DNA of 64,000 nt, taken from positions 186,001 through 250,000 of the forward strand of contig OZ014416.1 in assembly GCA_963965975.1 (NCBI GenBank). Reading direction: 5' to 3'. This stretch comes from Xestospongia bergquistia (lineage: Eukaryota > Porifera > Demospongiae > Haplosclerida > Petrosiidae). This document shows, one piece after another, positions 1 to 13,624 of the stretch (the first letter of the stretch is position 1; every line of letters begins with the position of its first letter). The notes below the pieces were generated by a model. That model was not told the origin of the DNA. It ran no database searches and saw nothing but the letters and a program-made list of their open reading frames with translations. The position numbers were made by a program, and so were the translations under genes.

Positions 1-454
1 GACAGCTCGAGGTGAATTTCATCAGAAACAAGAAGAATGGCTGGAACAAAGGAGACAGAATTTAGAATCTCAGGTCAGACAGTCTCATACCTGGACTTAT
101 GTTTGGGATCCATACACTGTATATTTTATACTATTTTTTGTAGTATGTACATGAGAAACAGGAAAGAAGGAAAAAAAGAAGAGAGAGATTGAGACCAGAT
201 AAACAGGTTTATCAACCTCCAAGAGCTCGATCATTTTGTTATCGTTTTGAAATTGAAGTCCAACCTGGAGTTATATGGAAAGAATATGTTACTAAGGTAA
301 CCAATAGGATCTGTGACTCTATTAATTAATAGGTAAATAGACTGGAACATGGGAACAATTAGCTGAAAATGCTGCTATTAAATTCAAACTGGATATATCT
401 ATAAAGATGGCCATACAATCTTATCTTGAAGAATTTGAGCAATCATTAACATAA
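1..454 (+). CDS. 3' end of an unidentified coiled-coil gene (partial)
   Basis: Three exons can be joined: 1-73, 144-296 and 341-454, each bounded by GT...AG. The reading frame is open across all three and ends in TAA at 452-454. The first two exons encode a strongly charged helical stretch rich in Glu, Lys, Arg and Gln (pieces such as QKQEEWLEQRRQ and KQERRKKRRERLRP), typical of a coiled coil. After it comes a more globular tail of about 75 residues containing FEIEVQPGVIWKEYV and a final SYLEEFEQSLT. I do not recognise the family, and the N-terminal part lies outside the window. It is convergent with ELYS, whose stop is only 47 bp away, so the two 3' UTRs probably overlap. Confidence 0.6.
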
Positions 455-501
455 GTAGGTATGTTTAATTGATATTAATTAATTGATTAATTAGGGCTTT
501 G

Positions 502-3500
502 TCATTTTTTAGTTCCTCCTAAAAGACGCTGACTACGTCGTTGAGGTCCTTTAACTGAACGAACTCTCTTCTCATGAAGAGTTGGTGTGATTTTTGACGA
601 ACTGGTCCTAAATTTAGAAATGATCACAATGACCTCTTTATTATTTGTTACTAAATATAGTACATATCATTGATGTCATAATGACACTGACCTTGGTGGA
701 GTATCTTCTTCAATTCCAGTCCGTGAGAATTCTTTTAGTTTTCTTTGCTTGCTGGCTGACCTTAAAAGGGGAGGGGAAAATACAAAGGGTTGAATTGGTT
801 CAGATGAAGGTTCTATAGGTTGAAGGGGGGTTGTTTGAGGTTGAGGAGGTGGAGTCACAGTATGAGGAGATGAAAAGTGATAACTTGTACTGGATTGGTC
901 TTGAGGTAGATTCACCATGACACTTGAGTGTCGAGATATGACAGTCTTGTTAGACTGGTTTGAAGACCTTTTTATTATCTGTTTTGGTGTCTTTGATTGT
1001 CTTTCTAAACCCATAACAGGTGAAAAGAAATCTTGCTTCTTCTGAATTGCAGGAGTAGTTTTGCGACTTAAATCAGCAAGTGATTGAAGACTGTCTCTTG
1101 TTAAATTAACATTTGTGTCACTAGATTTCTTAACAATAGTACTATTAAAATAACGATCTTATTAATAGAACTATATATATATATTATTAACCTGAGTTGA
1201 GTTGAGGGTATTAATTGTTCCTCTTCTTCTGCTGATGCTATGAAGGAATCTTCCTTTTCATCTTGACCACTCATCTCTCTCTCCTCTTCCATCTCCTCTG
1301 TTGTTATGACAACATCAGCTGCAAGGTGGTCCAGATTGATTCCACCAACCAACTTATCAGTATGTGATGGCTTGACTCCACCCAACTCTAAACTATCTTC
1401 TAATGGGGATGCCCCTGGAGAATAATATAAATCAGAGTCATCAGATTGTGGTAGTGGTGTTGTAGATGTTATAATAGTTGATGTATTCTGTTTAGACTTT
1501 TCCAATGAGTCTTCTAAAACAAATCTATACAAATGATATCTCAATAAATAAATATGAGTAGTTAAACCTGATTTTCCTGTTTGCAGGAGTAAAACCCACG
1601 GCAGGAGATTCATCAACATTTAATTGACCATGATCCAGTTTGGGTTTTAAAATTGAAGTGGGTGGAGCAGGAGTAGCTCCTAGTTTATAAGGGATTGGAG
1701 TCCGAATGACACTGTCAACATCATTATGAGTCATTGTACTATAAAAGGTGAAGCTTAATAATTAATTGACCAACCACACCCACCTCAAAATTGCCATTCT
1801 TGTTTGAAATCCTTGCATGTGTGCCAAAAATTGTCCCATTTCTGTTTTTCCCTTTGAACTAGTTTTTGATGAGGACTTTGTTGACACTTGTGCAATAGTA
1901 GGTAGTTTCCTATAGTAAAGTTAGTGAAGAAGAGGTTAAAATTCATTTACTTGGTGCGTGGAGTGTGACGAGATATTGATTGAGGGGATGAGACAAAGGG
2001 TAAGGATGATAATGTACGACGAGGAACAGTGGTCTTACTAAAAACATCAAAAGAAATTATATAATTGTTATATTTAAAACTAACGGAGTATGGTGTCTAA
2101 ATGGAGTAACAGGATCATTGAGAACATCTCTAAATAGTAAGTGAAGCTCCTCCTCCATTATGATATAGTACTTACCTCACTTCAGATATTTTGTTAGTAA
2201 TTTCTACTATCAAATCTGCTTGAGTTGTGAATTTATAATCTACTTTCTTTGATAACACAGCTGACAAAGGTTTAGGTACATCAACTATAAAAATAGTAAC
2301 AAATACAACGACATTATAATGACATCATACTTGGGATGTGGTGGGTCCCCTGGAGTTTCTTTAATAAGTCCATTGAACACATACCTTGTTTTGATGGAGG
2401 CAAGAGAGCTGAGCCTCTAGAGAGGCATAAACCTAAAATACCGCCTTCTCTCTCACGTTCTTGAGCTAAAGCAATGGCTTCTACATAACAACGATGCTGT
2501 AGGAGTAAAGTAAGAGAAAGGTGGATTGCTCTCTCTCCGCCATGTTGTGTCAAAACTCTACACATTTCTTCCTGTAATAAGACCACATAGCAACATAACC
2601 ACACCCCTTAACAACACATACCAACTGTTCTCGGTTAAGTTGAAGTTGTATCATTTGATCACAATATGGAGCTATCATAATATACAATAGAGATGACTTA
2701 CTATAACATACTTACATGTTAAACATTGCTTGACAAATTGCTCTAGTAACATTAAGTAATCCTCAGTGCCTTCACACTCTTCCTATAGTAATGTGACTCC
2801 ACCTACTGACACACCCCTAACATACTGACCAATGCATGAAATGCTTTTCCTATGTGTCCAGCTGCTATTAGTGCTTGAATATGGAGTTGTGTACAGTGAG
2901 CCACACCCATAGACAAAGAGTATATTGCCTCACATGGATTATCTAAGGAAAAATTAGTGGGAGTGGTTATTGATGGGTGTGGTTTTACCTTCTCTAATTA
3001 GACGTTGTATGGCAAGTTCATAGATTTTTGGGAAAAGTGACTTTAATTCCTAATAAAGTATTTATCCATTTCATGTCATGTGTCCATTTACCTTTGCCTG
3101 ATCTAAATTGGGTGTGGCATGATCAATATTCCATATTGTCTGTGCTATATTCAGTACATCTAGTAACTCAAAATGAATAGCATAACTTCTAGCAAGACAA
3201 GGATTTCCAGGAGGTGTGGCTATGTCGTATAATATATATAAAATCTACAAAAGAAAAAATTCATCCATTCATCCATCCATCCATTCATTCATTCATCCAT
3301 CCATCCATCCATTCTTACCAGACATTGTTGTGACAAAGTAGTGGGATATGCTCTAGCACACATAATACACTGAAGATAAAAGATACATAAAGTATGACAT
3401 CATTATTACACATACGGTAATATCATTAGGAGGATAATTAAAAGGGACATCCTCAGTAAGGGGGAGGTCTTTAATAAGCAGATCAATAGCCAAACCATTA

Positions 3501-6289
3501 CTAAAAAAATTATTCTTTTTAACACACACACATATTGACTCATACTTAATACGATGTTGTTCCAATATGTCATATCTATTAGTTAGACCAGCTACTGGAA
3601 ATACAAATGTTCCTTCTTCAGATGGTAAAGTATCTGTGTCTATTAAATGTGGGTGTGGTTTAATTTGAGCCTATTAGAGATATTTTATTTACCTAAAGAA
3701 CAAGGTAGTAGTTTGTTCAGCATACACCAATGTACGACTTGTAAAACCTGTTTAAAAATGGATGCATTGATGATAAAATGGACACCTTACTTCTTTGTGT
3801 ATTTCAGCAGTATCATATTGAGTTTGGAGTTCTTCATTATCCAAAGATGAGGACGCATTGAGAAGAGAGATCAAATGTGATAACACTGAGAGATGTTGTA
3901 CAATCTGTTCTGATCGAGTCACAACATTTTTATCCACAGAAGTAGAACGACCTATCAATTGATTAACTAGAAAAATAACATCTAACACTTTTGTCACACT
4001 CATAAAGACACACCCACTTATCATACTCTTTTCTTCTACCAATTCTTCAAGAAGTTTCTTTATCCACAAATAAATACAAACTGAACTTGTATGATATCCA
4101 GGAGTCAGACTTGATTTTGTGATGTCAGCAAGAAGTGATTTTAAATTATAATTTAGACACACTGATAAAAGGAGCTGTTGTTGATCTTCTCTTGTTATTG
4201 TATTAGTCGTCTCTGAGGATGGAAGTAAATCAACTTGACGACATAGAGATATGAAATGTTCAGGATTTGTCATAATGTCTGTCTGGTATGTCATCAAATC
4301 ACTGATAACCTAATAAAAATGTGGTCGCCATAGCAACATATTATAACACTCACCTGACTCTGCACTCCTTGATAAACACACTCTGATATACCAACAGTAG
4401 TTAATAAATTGAGTCCTAATTAGTGGGCGGAGCAGGCTATGAATATAATTACATGATGAACCTACGTATTGTTAATGTTTCCGGCCAAACATGTGACTCC
4501 ATTACAGGAGGTGGAGAGGAAAAGGGAGCAAAAGAATATGTGTATGCACCCTGTAATTAATTAATAATTATTAAGTATATAATAATTAACATTATGCTAA
4601 CCAAGACACACCCCTCATCACCTGACAACTCATACACTGATAAAAATGGACAGTTTTGGCGTCTAAAATGGTACAATTACAATCAATAGTATGTAATATA
4701 GGTACCATACCCTGGTTTGTCAGCTGGACTCCAACAAGGATGAAGTGGCATTTGACAATGATACCAACAGTTAAGATCAAACACAACCATTATACCACGT
4801 CCAGACTCATTACCTAACCCTCGGCAAATAAACACAGCCAATGTACGATCAAGTACTGAATAAATAGAAATAATAATATCATTATTATTATTATTATTGG
4901 AACTTACCAGTGGGTGTGGTTTTTATGAGAGAGCTATCAACATCACTAGCTGATATATATCGTTCTAGTATCCATGGCGATACAATATCAAATATTATCA
5001 ATTCTAACTTACCTACTGTATAGCAATCCAGCATTACAGCACTAGATCGATGCCATGGCCATAATAGGTATTCAAAACGTCTTAAACAACCTTCTAATTC
5101 CTAGAGGGGGTGGAGCTTATCATTATCATAGATAGAAAGATCGTTTACCTGATAATAAATAGCTCCTTGACTCTCAATTTTCTTTTTAAAAGCTAATTGA
5201 TAAAGAGTAATTGAAGGAGACGACCCAAACCTAATGTATGTAGATATAGTAATATGTATAATGATGTAAAACTGACATAGATTGAGCAGGAGGACCATTT
5301 CTAGTGATCCATATGTACACAAATGAACGTGGGTCATTCTCGGGTTCCTGAAATGTAAAATGAGTAACAGGTGGTTCCAATCGTCGTAAGATAAGAGGAC
5401 TTGAAAAGATGAGATTAGAATCAGTTAAATTATATAACTGAAATCCTCCAAAGCTATACCCAACTAATAGACCACATAATTGTGGAACATGATACAATGA
5501 TGTCACTAAAACTACACATAATTATATAGAGGTTAATTTGGGTTATTAAAAGGGTTTGTACCTCCTTCAAATGATCCAATTAGTTTATTGTTCGGCTCAC
5601 AATACTGGAAAATTTTGTTTTTTTGAATGTATTTTGCTAAAGGGTACAACATAAAGACCACACCCATAAAATTATATCTTACAATTTAGATCTAGTGTCA
5701 GATGGATTCCCTCTTCAATGGAATTATTTATATGTACTGGAATAGAGTCTGTGGTATAGGGTAAGACATGACAATGACGAGGGTATGACAGGTTAGGTCT
5801 TGGCCAAGAATGGGAGTGATCAAGAGCTAGATCAATTAAAATGACACGCCCATTACGACATCCACAGACTACAATACCACTGAATAGACTCAATGAAGAC
5901 TGAATAAATAATCCAGGAAAGGTCATGTGACTAACACCTGATATTGATGTCACATGATATGGTAGTTTTACTACTCGTACCAGCTGAGTGGTTGTCATGG
6001 AAACAACAATTAGAAGAGACTGCGTCTGATCATTTAAAACTAACAGCAGTAGGTTGGCACTTCCATAAGTCAACTGGCCATGTGTTTCTAATTGATGCCC
6101 ACCAGTTGGGACCCATCCTATGAATGTGAGCTTTGGTACACTATATAAAGAGATACCCACTTCACAATTCCATGACCACAGTACTTTTCCATCTTTGGAA
6201 TAGCCTCCTTTATCGATAGATGGTTGGTCAGGAGAAAAAGGATGGAAAATGGATGAACTCTTAGGAAGTAGTCTCCTCTCTACCTCCAT
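502..6289 (-). CDS. AHCTF1: ELYS / AHCTF1 nucleoporin
   Basis: ELYS binds chromatin and recruits the Nup107-160 complex when nuclear pores reassemble after mitosis. The first coding exon (ATG at 6289) gives a beta-propeller-like sequence with NGRVILIDLALD, which fits the vertebrate ELYS propeller. A downstream exon near 5340 carries FQEPENDPRSFVYIW, nearly identical to the vertebrate FQEPENDPR signature. The middle (about 4300-2300) is helical, including the exon near 4297-3752 and one near 2580 (EEMCRVLTQHGGERAIHLSL). The C-terminal exons (about 1700-502) are low-complexity, rich in Ser, Thr and Pro with basic patches, and the last exon ends in a basic tail (RSVKGPQRRSQR) with stop at 502-504, comparable to the AT-hook-bearing tail of the family. 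There are roughly 20 or more short introns; not every border was fixed. Its start is 54 bp from that of HECTD3 on the other strand. Confidence 0.85.
3259..3317. repeat. (CATC)n/(CATT)n tetranucleotide repeat in an ELYS intron
   Basis: About 13 imperfect tetranucleotide units CATC, with CATT variants, within an intron. Confidence 0.85.
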
Positions 6290-6343
6290 AGCTGCACCCT
6301 TTACACGTGCTCCAGGGCGGGGTCTTAATAAACAAGTTTCAAG

Positions 6344-8887
6344 ATGGCGGATCCAGCAAGGATTCGTCTTGGTCGTATTCGGTGTTTAGTTCAAGCTGTA
6401 GAGGCTATGCAGAAAGAGGAGCCTCTTCCCGAGCCTCTTTGCTATATTCCACTTCGATTGAACCTGGAATGTAAACCTGAGGAGATCGTAGAATTGTACG
6501 AGAAACCGGATCTTACAAGTACTGTCTTGAATAAGCTAGGAGCTGCCAAGACACATCAACTAGTAGTGAAAGGTAGATCTTACTTTAACAAAGAAGGAGG
6601 ATGGTTTCAAATGATCTCACCTCATGAAAATACTTGGATCCTTGTCCAACCCTCAGAGAAAACAATTAAGGTCAGTACTTCACTGTTAACAATCAAAAGT
6701 CATTTTTTCTCTCGCAGGCAAAATTCAAAATTATTAAAAGTGATGACAAAGAGCTACTGAACTGGATGGAGGCTGTAGAGCAAATCTGCTCTCTCCAAAT
6801 CTCACGTAATGCATTATCTGGTCTCAGTCATGCTGAAGACGTTCAAAAACTTCAACAACCTCTTCCTGGATGGTCGATGGAAGCCGATGAGGAACTAGCT
6901 CGTTTCTTAGTTGAACAATGTTCCAATTCGTTATCATCAGATGGTACTGCTCGAGGTAATGAGTATTTAACACGAATAGAAGCTTCGAGTGCTGATGTAA
7001 GCAATAATATAATATTATTATATTTATTTATTTTCTGTTTATATTTTATAGTCAGAAATTGTGCACTTGACTGATTCTGATCCCGATTCTTGTTGGGAAT
7101 CAGACGGAGATCAAGGAAGTCATTGGTTGAGGTTCCACATCAAACCAGGTATCATTATACAAAAATTCGCACTCATCGTTGACCCAGATGACAGTAGTTA
7201 CATCCCACGTCGTATTGTGGTCAAAGCAGGACCTCAAGACAACTTGAGTATTATCTCACAACGTTCCTTTTCATCATCAGATTACGAGAAAAGAGAACTT
7301 GATCTATTTCCTTTTCCTCTTACATCTCACTATCCTATTATAGAGGTGTATATTAAAGCCTGTTATCAAGGAGGTATTGATACCAGAGTACATGGTATTA
7401 AACTTGTTGGACAAACATCAGAAGCAGTTGTCTTAGAGAGTGAGAATATAAGAGAAGATATTTTTACTCCTGAGACTACTTCACGTTGGCCCAAACTGGA
7501 GTCGTTCTCAGCAGATCAACTTTTTTATCGCTCTCTAGTTCTAAAACGAGTAGCTATGCTAATTGACAAAGACCTGCCTTACTTACTGCCTCAGTGGAAA
7601 TACTCTACTGGAGGATTAGGAGCTGTAACATCAATGAGACAACTATGGCCTCTGTGTGTTTCAAGAAACTCTCTAATTGAACAGATGCTCCAAAAAACAT
7701 CAGATAGTCCACCTTCTGATTTGCCCGTTGTATATATTAACAGAATTGCTGCTAAACAACATAGAGAAGATCCTAGTATTGATCCAGAACAACGCAAAAC
7801 TGTCTTTAACCAGCTATTGGCTGAACTAAAGAAGAACACAAAACCCTCGTGGTATACATTCCGCTGGGCAGGAAATTGGACACAATGGTGGGAATGTAAG
7901 TTTTTACAAGAAGGGGTCATAGATCAAGGAGGGGGTTTTCGAGACTCGATATCCGATGTAGCAGAGGAACTTTGCCCTCCAGCTGCAGATGTTGATGTCC
8001 CTTTGCCACTGTTTATCAGAAGTCCTAATCAAAGTCAAGACTCCTCCAATGTTTATCGAGATGCTTACACGCCTAACCCTTCTTGTGATCAGTTCTCCAA
8101 ATATTTTTTTGTAGGGCAATTGATGGGTGCTACATTTCGTAGTCAGGAGACATTGGTTCTCTCTCTGCCACAGTTTCTATGGAAACAACTGGTAGGAGAA
8201 CCAGTAACTTGGACGAGGGATTTTGTGTCAGTTGACTCCGCTGAGGTCAAGCTCATCGACTCTATAGAAACTATGGAGAAAGAGCTTTTTGACACAACTT
8301 TTGCTGGAGCATTAAATTTTACAACAGTTTTAAGTAATGGCAAGACTGTTAATCTTGTACCAGGAGGAGACGATCGCTATGTCACATATGAAGATCGACT
8401 TGAATACTGCCAGTTAGTCAAGCAGATTCGCATGAAAGAGAGTGAAGCTCAAATAGCAGCAATCAAAGAGGGACTGTCCCAAGTGGTACCTCCCCAAGTT
8501 TTAGCTTTGCTTACTTGGCAGGAATTGGAGAAGAAGGTATGTGGTAGTCCAGAAATATCAATTGAGGCACTCAAAAAGTCTGCTAAATATGATAGTGATT
8601 TATCTGATAGTTCCCCTAATGTTGGTATAATGTGGCAGGCACTAGAGACCTTTTCAAATGAAGAGAGATCTCGATTTATCCGTTTCATCACAGGACGAAG
8701 GCGACTTCCTGTGACTATCTATATTGACTCGTCAGACACTGGACCTACCTCTCTTCCCACGTCAGCAACATGTTCCAATGCTTTGTATCTTCCAGCTTAT
8801 ACTACAGTAGAACAGGCTGCACAAAAATTACGCTATGCTGCTTATAATTGTGTAGCTATAGACACAGACATGAGTCCTTGGGAATAG
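6344..8887 (+). CDS. HECTD3: HECTD3 E3 ubiquitin ligase
   Basis: HECT-type ubiquitin ligase. Three exons: 6344-6670, 6718-6996 and 7052-8887, all phase 0, giving about 813 aa (human protein 861). Residues around 200-340 form the APC10/DOC-like domain (SDPDSCWESDGDQGSHW). The C-terminal half is the HECT domain, with QWWECKFLQEGVIDQGGGFR, PNPSCDQFSKY, a WQELEKKVCG stretch and FITGRRRLP. The catalytic cysteine sits in SATCSNALYLP, at the same place as in the human protein, and the C-terminus AAYNCVAIDTDMSPWE is almost unchanged. The start is supported by the N-terminal match (LGRIRCLVQAVEAM). Head-to-head with ELYS and tail-to-tail with USP5, whose stop is 93 bp away. Confidence 0.97.
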
Positions 8888-8980
8888 GAACCTGTCTTGT
8901 GTCCAATTTAGTAGAACTAACTATAATAATACACATATTTAGTTTTTAGAATTATAATATTAACATTTTATGTTTGTCTC

Positions 8981-11900
8981 TTATTCCTTGTCTCTCTTAT
9001 AAAAATAGAGATAGGCTAGATCTTTGGGTGGGGCTACTGATTCTGCTACTTTGTTATCATTGAATATAATCCAGCGACCTTCTTTCCAAATATGGCACAC
9101 GTAGTGACCAGTCATACTGGATGTACCCATATGACTAATAAATGCAAATAGATGATACTCTATAAGAATGGATGAACTAAAATGGACAAATAGAAAGAAA
9201 ATGGATGCATACTTCCTTGTCCATCTCTGAACTGTTCATTATCTTTTTGGTCATTATCAGCTCCACCCACTTCTTGTAGTTCATCCATGTGACTAAAAAC
9301 CCAATCAGCTGCACGCTCTACATTATTATCCTGCAAACCAGTTTTATAAACCAGTTAAACCAGTTAATTTACCGTAGATTTGAGTGCTTTAATAGCTTGT
9401 TCCCGAGAGAACCCCAATCCCATAATAATAACTATACCATCTTCACTAACAGCTGATGTAATAGAAGGAGACTTTGTATTTGGAGGAACAAAGGGAGCAC
9501 TGAAGTCTACAAGAAAAAGAAGGTGTGGTCTTTATTAATATAATTATTAATATTAATTACCAGGGTCACCCATATGCTCAAATATCCAGTTTGTTGCAGC
9601 TTCAGCACCTACAGAAAAATTTAGAAGACATTTGGAAGATATCAGACTGACCTTGATTGTTAGTATTGTAGACAGCTTTTTTACATCCCTCAATATCAAA
9701 TCCCATATCTACTAACTGTACTACAATGCGTTGATCAATTTCAAGAGCTAATAAATATATTAATCTGTTAATATCAATATGGGTCCTCTTTACCTTGTTC
9801 CTGAGATGTATCATCCACGTCAGGTAGCTCTTCCTCTCCTGATTGTAACCCATGAGCTCGTAAACTTGACAAATTTAGTATTTCTGGTACATCAACTTCA
9901 ACATCTAATGGGTGGAGTTAATTGTGACCACACCTACTGATATATCTCACCATATTTAACTGGTACCCAATTGTCATCAAAAGCGAATTTGGCTAACTGA
10001 AGTACTAAATAATCTGGAAATGTCTTAAAACGAGATGTCCTATAAGTTTGGAGAAAATAATAAGTCAATTATGTGGGTGTGGTCACTTTGTAGCTGGAGA
10101 TTTAGTTTGTAAAGCAGTAGAAAAGAAATCAGATATATTAGCAGGAGCTGAAAACTGAGCCAGACAAGCCTCAAATGGAACCTTAGCTCGGACAATTTCC
10201 TCAGGGTTACTATAGCAATACAATTATCTTATACAAAAGTACATACTTACATTTTCTTCTTCTCTGCTAATAATTGTGCTTTTTTCTGTTGCCAAGCAAC
10301 TACTTGATCTAATAAAATAATGATACTTATATACCACTGCACGAAAGCAGCTGTGGTTACCATGATTAGTAGCCATCGCCATGGGAACAGGTAACGTCAC
10401 TAGTAACTCTGGTTTGACAGAGTAGCGTACTTTCCCCGAGACTGTACATTGAATTCTCTCCTCCATCTATTACACCATTAATCAAAGTCAATGTAATACA
10501 CACACAAATACCTGATATCGGAAGTAGCTGACCACATTACTAGCTCCATTACTAACATGCTATAAAAGAACTAAGTACCTATACTATATATCTATACTTA
10601 CTTACCTCAGTTCTATCAATGATAGAAAAAAGATGTAGAAAGAATTCTTGCACATCCTATTTTTAAAATTGAAACATAGACTTGAGAGACCAGACTGACC
10701 TGTTGTCTGTTAGAACTAAATTCTCGATGACCTGTTCCAATCAAAGTTTTAAACATGGCAGGTCGGATACCATCTTGTTCTTTTTGAAGTGTTGTATCAA
10801 CCTCGGCACTAGAGGTATCTTTGACTGGAGGAGGTTGAGAATAGGTCCCAGATAACAACCCCATTGCTAATTTGCACCTACATCATATAATTGTCATAGT
10901 AACACTATATCATAGCCATACATTTGAGTGTTGAAATCTTTAGTAGGATCATTACGAACACTTTGAAATGTATTGACAGCCCTCTCATAATATCTGTGTA
11001 TGTGTGTGTGCGTGTTAGAGAGAGAGAGAGAGAGAGTGAGAGAGAGAGAGAGAGAGAGAGAAAGTAAAGAACTATCATCATTTTTAATACCTTGATTTAA
11101 ATTCCGGTAAAGTAAACAATACTTGCATAAGAGAGTTCATGTAACATGTATTGCCCATGTTTTGTAAACCAGTATAACCAGCTCCATAAACCAGTTTGAG
11201 TTCCTGACCAGATTCTTGGATCACAGACCACTCCCCAATTTTTATATTAGCATCAATTTCTAATTCTGTCATTGTTTTATCAGTCTAATAAAAATTAATA
11301 AACTGTTAATAACTTGACTCCATCCATCAATCTATCCATCCATCTACCTGTCCATCCACCTGTCTATCCGTCCATTTATACCTTGGACATAGCCATCATA
11401 TTAATACCAAAGTGAGCAAGATGTTCTGCTAATTTTGGGTCCAATACCATAGAGTCTTCATCATATGAATAGACATCAGCCCCTCCTGGTGTTATAGTGC
11501 CTAATTTAACAGCTAATGGATACTTTGCGTTATCATAATGATCAACAGCATGATTGTTACCACCAGAACCTAGTTAGAAATGGATACATGAATAAGTTAT
11601 TTTATGGATGAATAAATTATAATAAAAGGACACACCATCAAAGTATCTTCGTCCACATAGTATGCGTCCATCAGTCAAATTGGCCCACAGGTTTGTAGTG
11701 AGATCACAGAGTTCACACTTCCAACCACTAAACATTACATCATATTGATATCATTATATAGGACCATTACATCATATTGACATCATTATACAGGTCCTTC
11801 CTTACCTTGGAGGGATTTTGACGCCATTGTTTAATTGTTGAAGATTATCTGCATGTCTATAGAAAATGAGCATTATTATTAAATGTTAATTAATAATTAC

Positions 11901-12760
11901 TTTGTAATAATCAGGGGTTCCTCCCAAGCAGTAACTTGGTCCTGTCTACTAGCTGACTCAGCAGAAATGATAGCTGTAATACTGTCTTGAATCTAAAACC
12001 ATGGGTGTGGTCAACAACTAAACCACACCTCTCTGTCTTACTTTAGCTGGAAGATCTGGACAAGGTAGAGATATTTGTACTACTCCAGGACATATAACCA
12101 GCTGGAACTGTTCATCATATTCCACCTATAACATCATTATGACATATTAGTACCAGTATGTCAAGTCTAATACTCAAACAAATAATAGTTATATAATCAA
12201 CAGGTAGTTCCAGTAATTCCTATTATGGTATACATTAACATTTGATATAGACATTTCAGGAGTTGACATAATGGGAATGGACATTATGGATTGAATGTAT
12301 TATAACATCATTACATCGTTATGACATAGACCTTTTCAATTCCTCCTGAAAAGCCTCCTTCAACACCTATTGCTAAACGAGTAGGTTTCTTAACTGGTGG
12401 TTCTTCTCCTTCCATTTGAGCATCCTAGCAATGAGGAGAACCCTATATTAATCAACATTAATTAATATATACCTTAATCAGTTTTGGTTTTACAGTTCGT
12501 TTGATGTGCAGATAGAGACGTTCCCCAGTTTTACGATAATGAAGATCCAACCATTGTCTTCCTACTCCATATAAACTGTGTAGACTTATATATAAACCTT
12601 CTGGACTCTCCTAGAAACCACACCCACTATTAATGAGAACTGGGGGTGCAATACTTACAGGTGTATCAAATGAATAGATACATTCTTCTTTATAAACTCG
12701 ATCACCACCTCTGGCTATTTTAATATCACTCAAATTAATGCCTTTGATGAGGTCCTCCAT
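8981..12760 (-). CDS. USP5: USP5/USP13-type deubiquitinase (isopeptidase T)
   Basis: Cleaves unanchored polyubiquitin chains. The order of domains is complete: N-terminal [20 protein letters not shown] region with [13 protein letters not shown]; the ZnF-UBP domain near 11780-11500 with the [16 protein letters not shown] signature; the Cys box [16 protein letters not shown] near 11150 holding the nucleophile; the RQQ motif near 10700; two UBA domains ([19 protein letters not shown] near 9700 and a second near 9420); and the His box SHMGTSS...[13 protein letters not shown] near 9100. The C-terminus [16 protein letters not shown] ends in TAA at 8981-8983. About 18 exons. A GT/GA microsatellite (10995-11062) lies in the intron beside the Cys-box exon. 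The start at 12760 matches the family; upstream in-frame codons are not conserved. Divergent from SELENOK by 85 bp. Confidence 0.95.
10995..11062. repeat. GT/GA microsatellite in a USP5 intron
   Basis: A run of TG units followed by two long GA runs, in the intron next to the Cys-box exon. Confidence 0.85.
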
Positions 12761-12845
12761 ACTGCCACATGGAAAGATGAGGGTGTGGCTCAATTTCAAC
12801 ATTCCAATTAAAACCCACCAATACACGTCAGCTATAGAGAAAATC

Positions 12846-13284
12846 ATGAAAACTAGAGGGAAGACGTATTTTTCCAATGGTATGTTGTAATTTACTATAA
12901 AATTATAACACGTCATTATTATTACAAGGTCAAGCATTGGAAAGTAGACCGTGGAGTCTATCAAAAGTAACTGAACTTTTCTGGGCACTCATAAATTTTA
13001 TTGTATTATTGTAAGTCATTGTTCTCTATTGTATCTTTGTAATAATATTGTATATAGTTTCAGATCTTTGATTGATCCCACTCTGAGTAGTAAAGGATCA
13101 AGATATTCAACTGATTATAGTAACAGTGGACGACCTGCCGATAGAGGAAGGAGAATAGGTCGTGTCAGAGGAGATGGTGGATCATCAGGTTAGACTAGTA
13201 ACCATGGCAACTTATTTGAATGATTTTTCTACTCGTATAGGTAGTCCAAGTTCTCCACCTATGGGTGGAGGAGGATGAGGCTAG
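12846..13284 (+). CDS. SELENOK: Selenoprotein K, in-frame TGA = Sec
   Basis: Small ER membrane selenoprotein that in vertebrates works with p97/VCP in ER-associated degradation and with DHHC6 in palmitoylation. Exons 12846-12879, 12929-13010, 13064-13188 and 13241-13284 give about 95 residues: a short lumenal start with YFSNGQALESRPWSL, one transmembrane segment (ELFWALINFIVL), then a Gly/Arg/Ser-rich cytosolic tail (RPADRGRRIGRVRG) and SPPMGGGG. The next codon is TGA (13276-13278), followed by GGC and TAG, so the end reads GGGG-Sec-Gly-stop, matching the family's terminal GGUG(R). The human protein is 94 aa. A convincing SECIS lies 110 bp downstream. Without recoding the protein would lose only two residues, but the UxxG-type end is the diagnostic feature. 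It shares a promoter region with USP5. Confidence 0.93.
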
Positions 13285-13373
13285 GTCAGTGATGTCATAT
13301 TGTGTAATAATTTTATCCATAGTTTAGGTTCATCCCATTCCTCTTTTAAAGATGGTGGGACCGCATCTATGTT

Positions 13374-13452
13374 GACCACACCCTCTAATTACATGACGCC
13401 ACGTTAGGAAATGAACTTCAACTAATGTGGCTGATGGAAGAGGTTGTATGAA
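13374..13452 (+). promoter_or_regulatory. SECIS element of SELENOK
   Basis: In the 3' UTR, ATGA at 13393-13396 and TGAT at 13432-13435 can form the non-Watson-Crick quartet. Between them GCCACGTTAG pairs with CTAATGTGGC over ten base pairs with one G-U wobble, closing an apical loop that begins with G and AA. Below the quartet, CCTCT (13382-13386) can pair with AGAGG (13439-13443), giving the lower helix with an internal loop between. Distances match a eukaryotic SECIS. Not folded by computer. Confidence 0.88.
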
Positions 13453-13624
13453 ACATATCCATAAAGCAAACAAAACTTATTATTGTTAATTATACTTAAT
13501 TGTCCAATAATGGTTACAATTTTCCCAAACATGGCTAAAAGGAAGTCTAGTCACTCCCACTATACACGGAGATCAGTGTTATAATAATAGTTGTGGCGGA
13601 TAGAGTTTATTATTATTGTAATCG

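Noticed and set aside
1101-1619. Single 172-aa protein
   Set aside because: It reads through ELYS introns; its central part is an ELYS exon and its ends are intronic.
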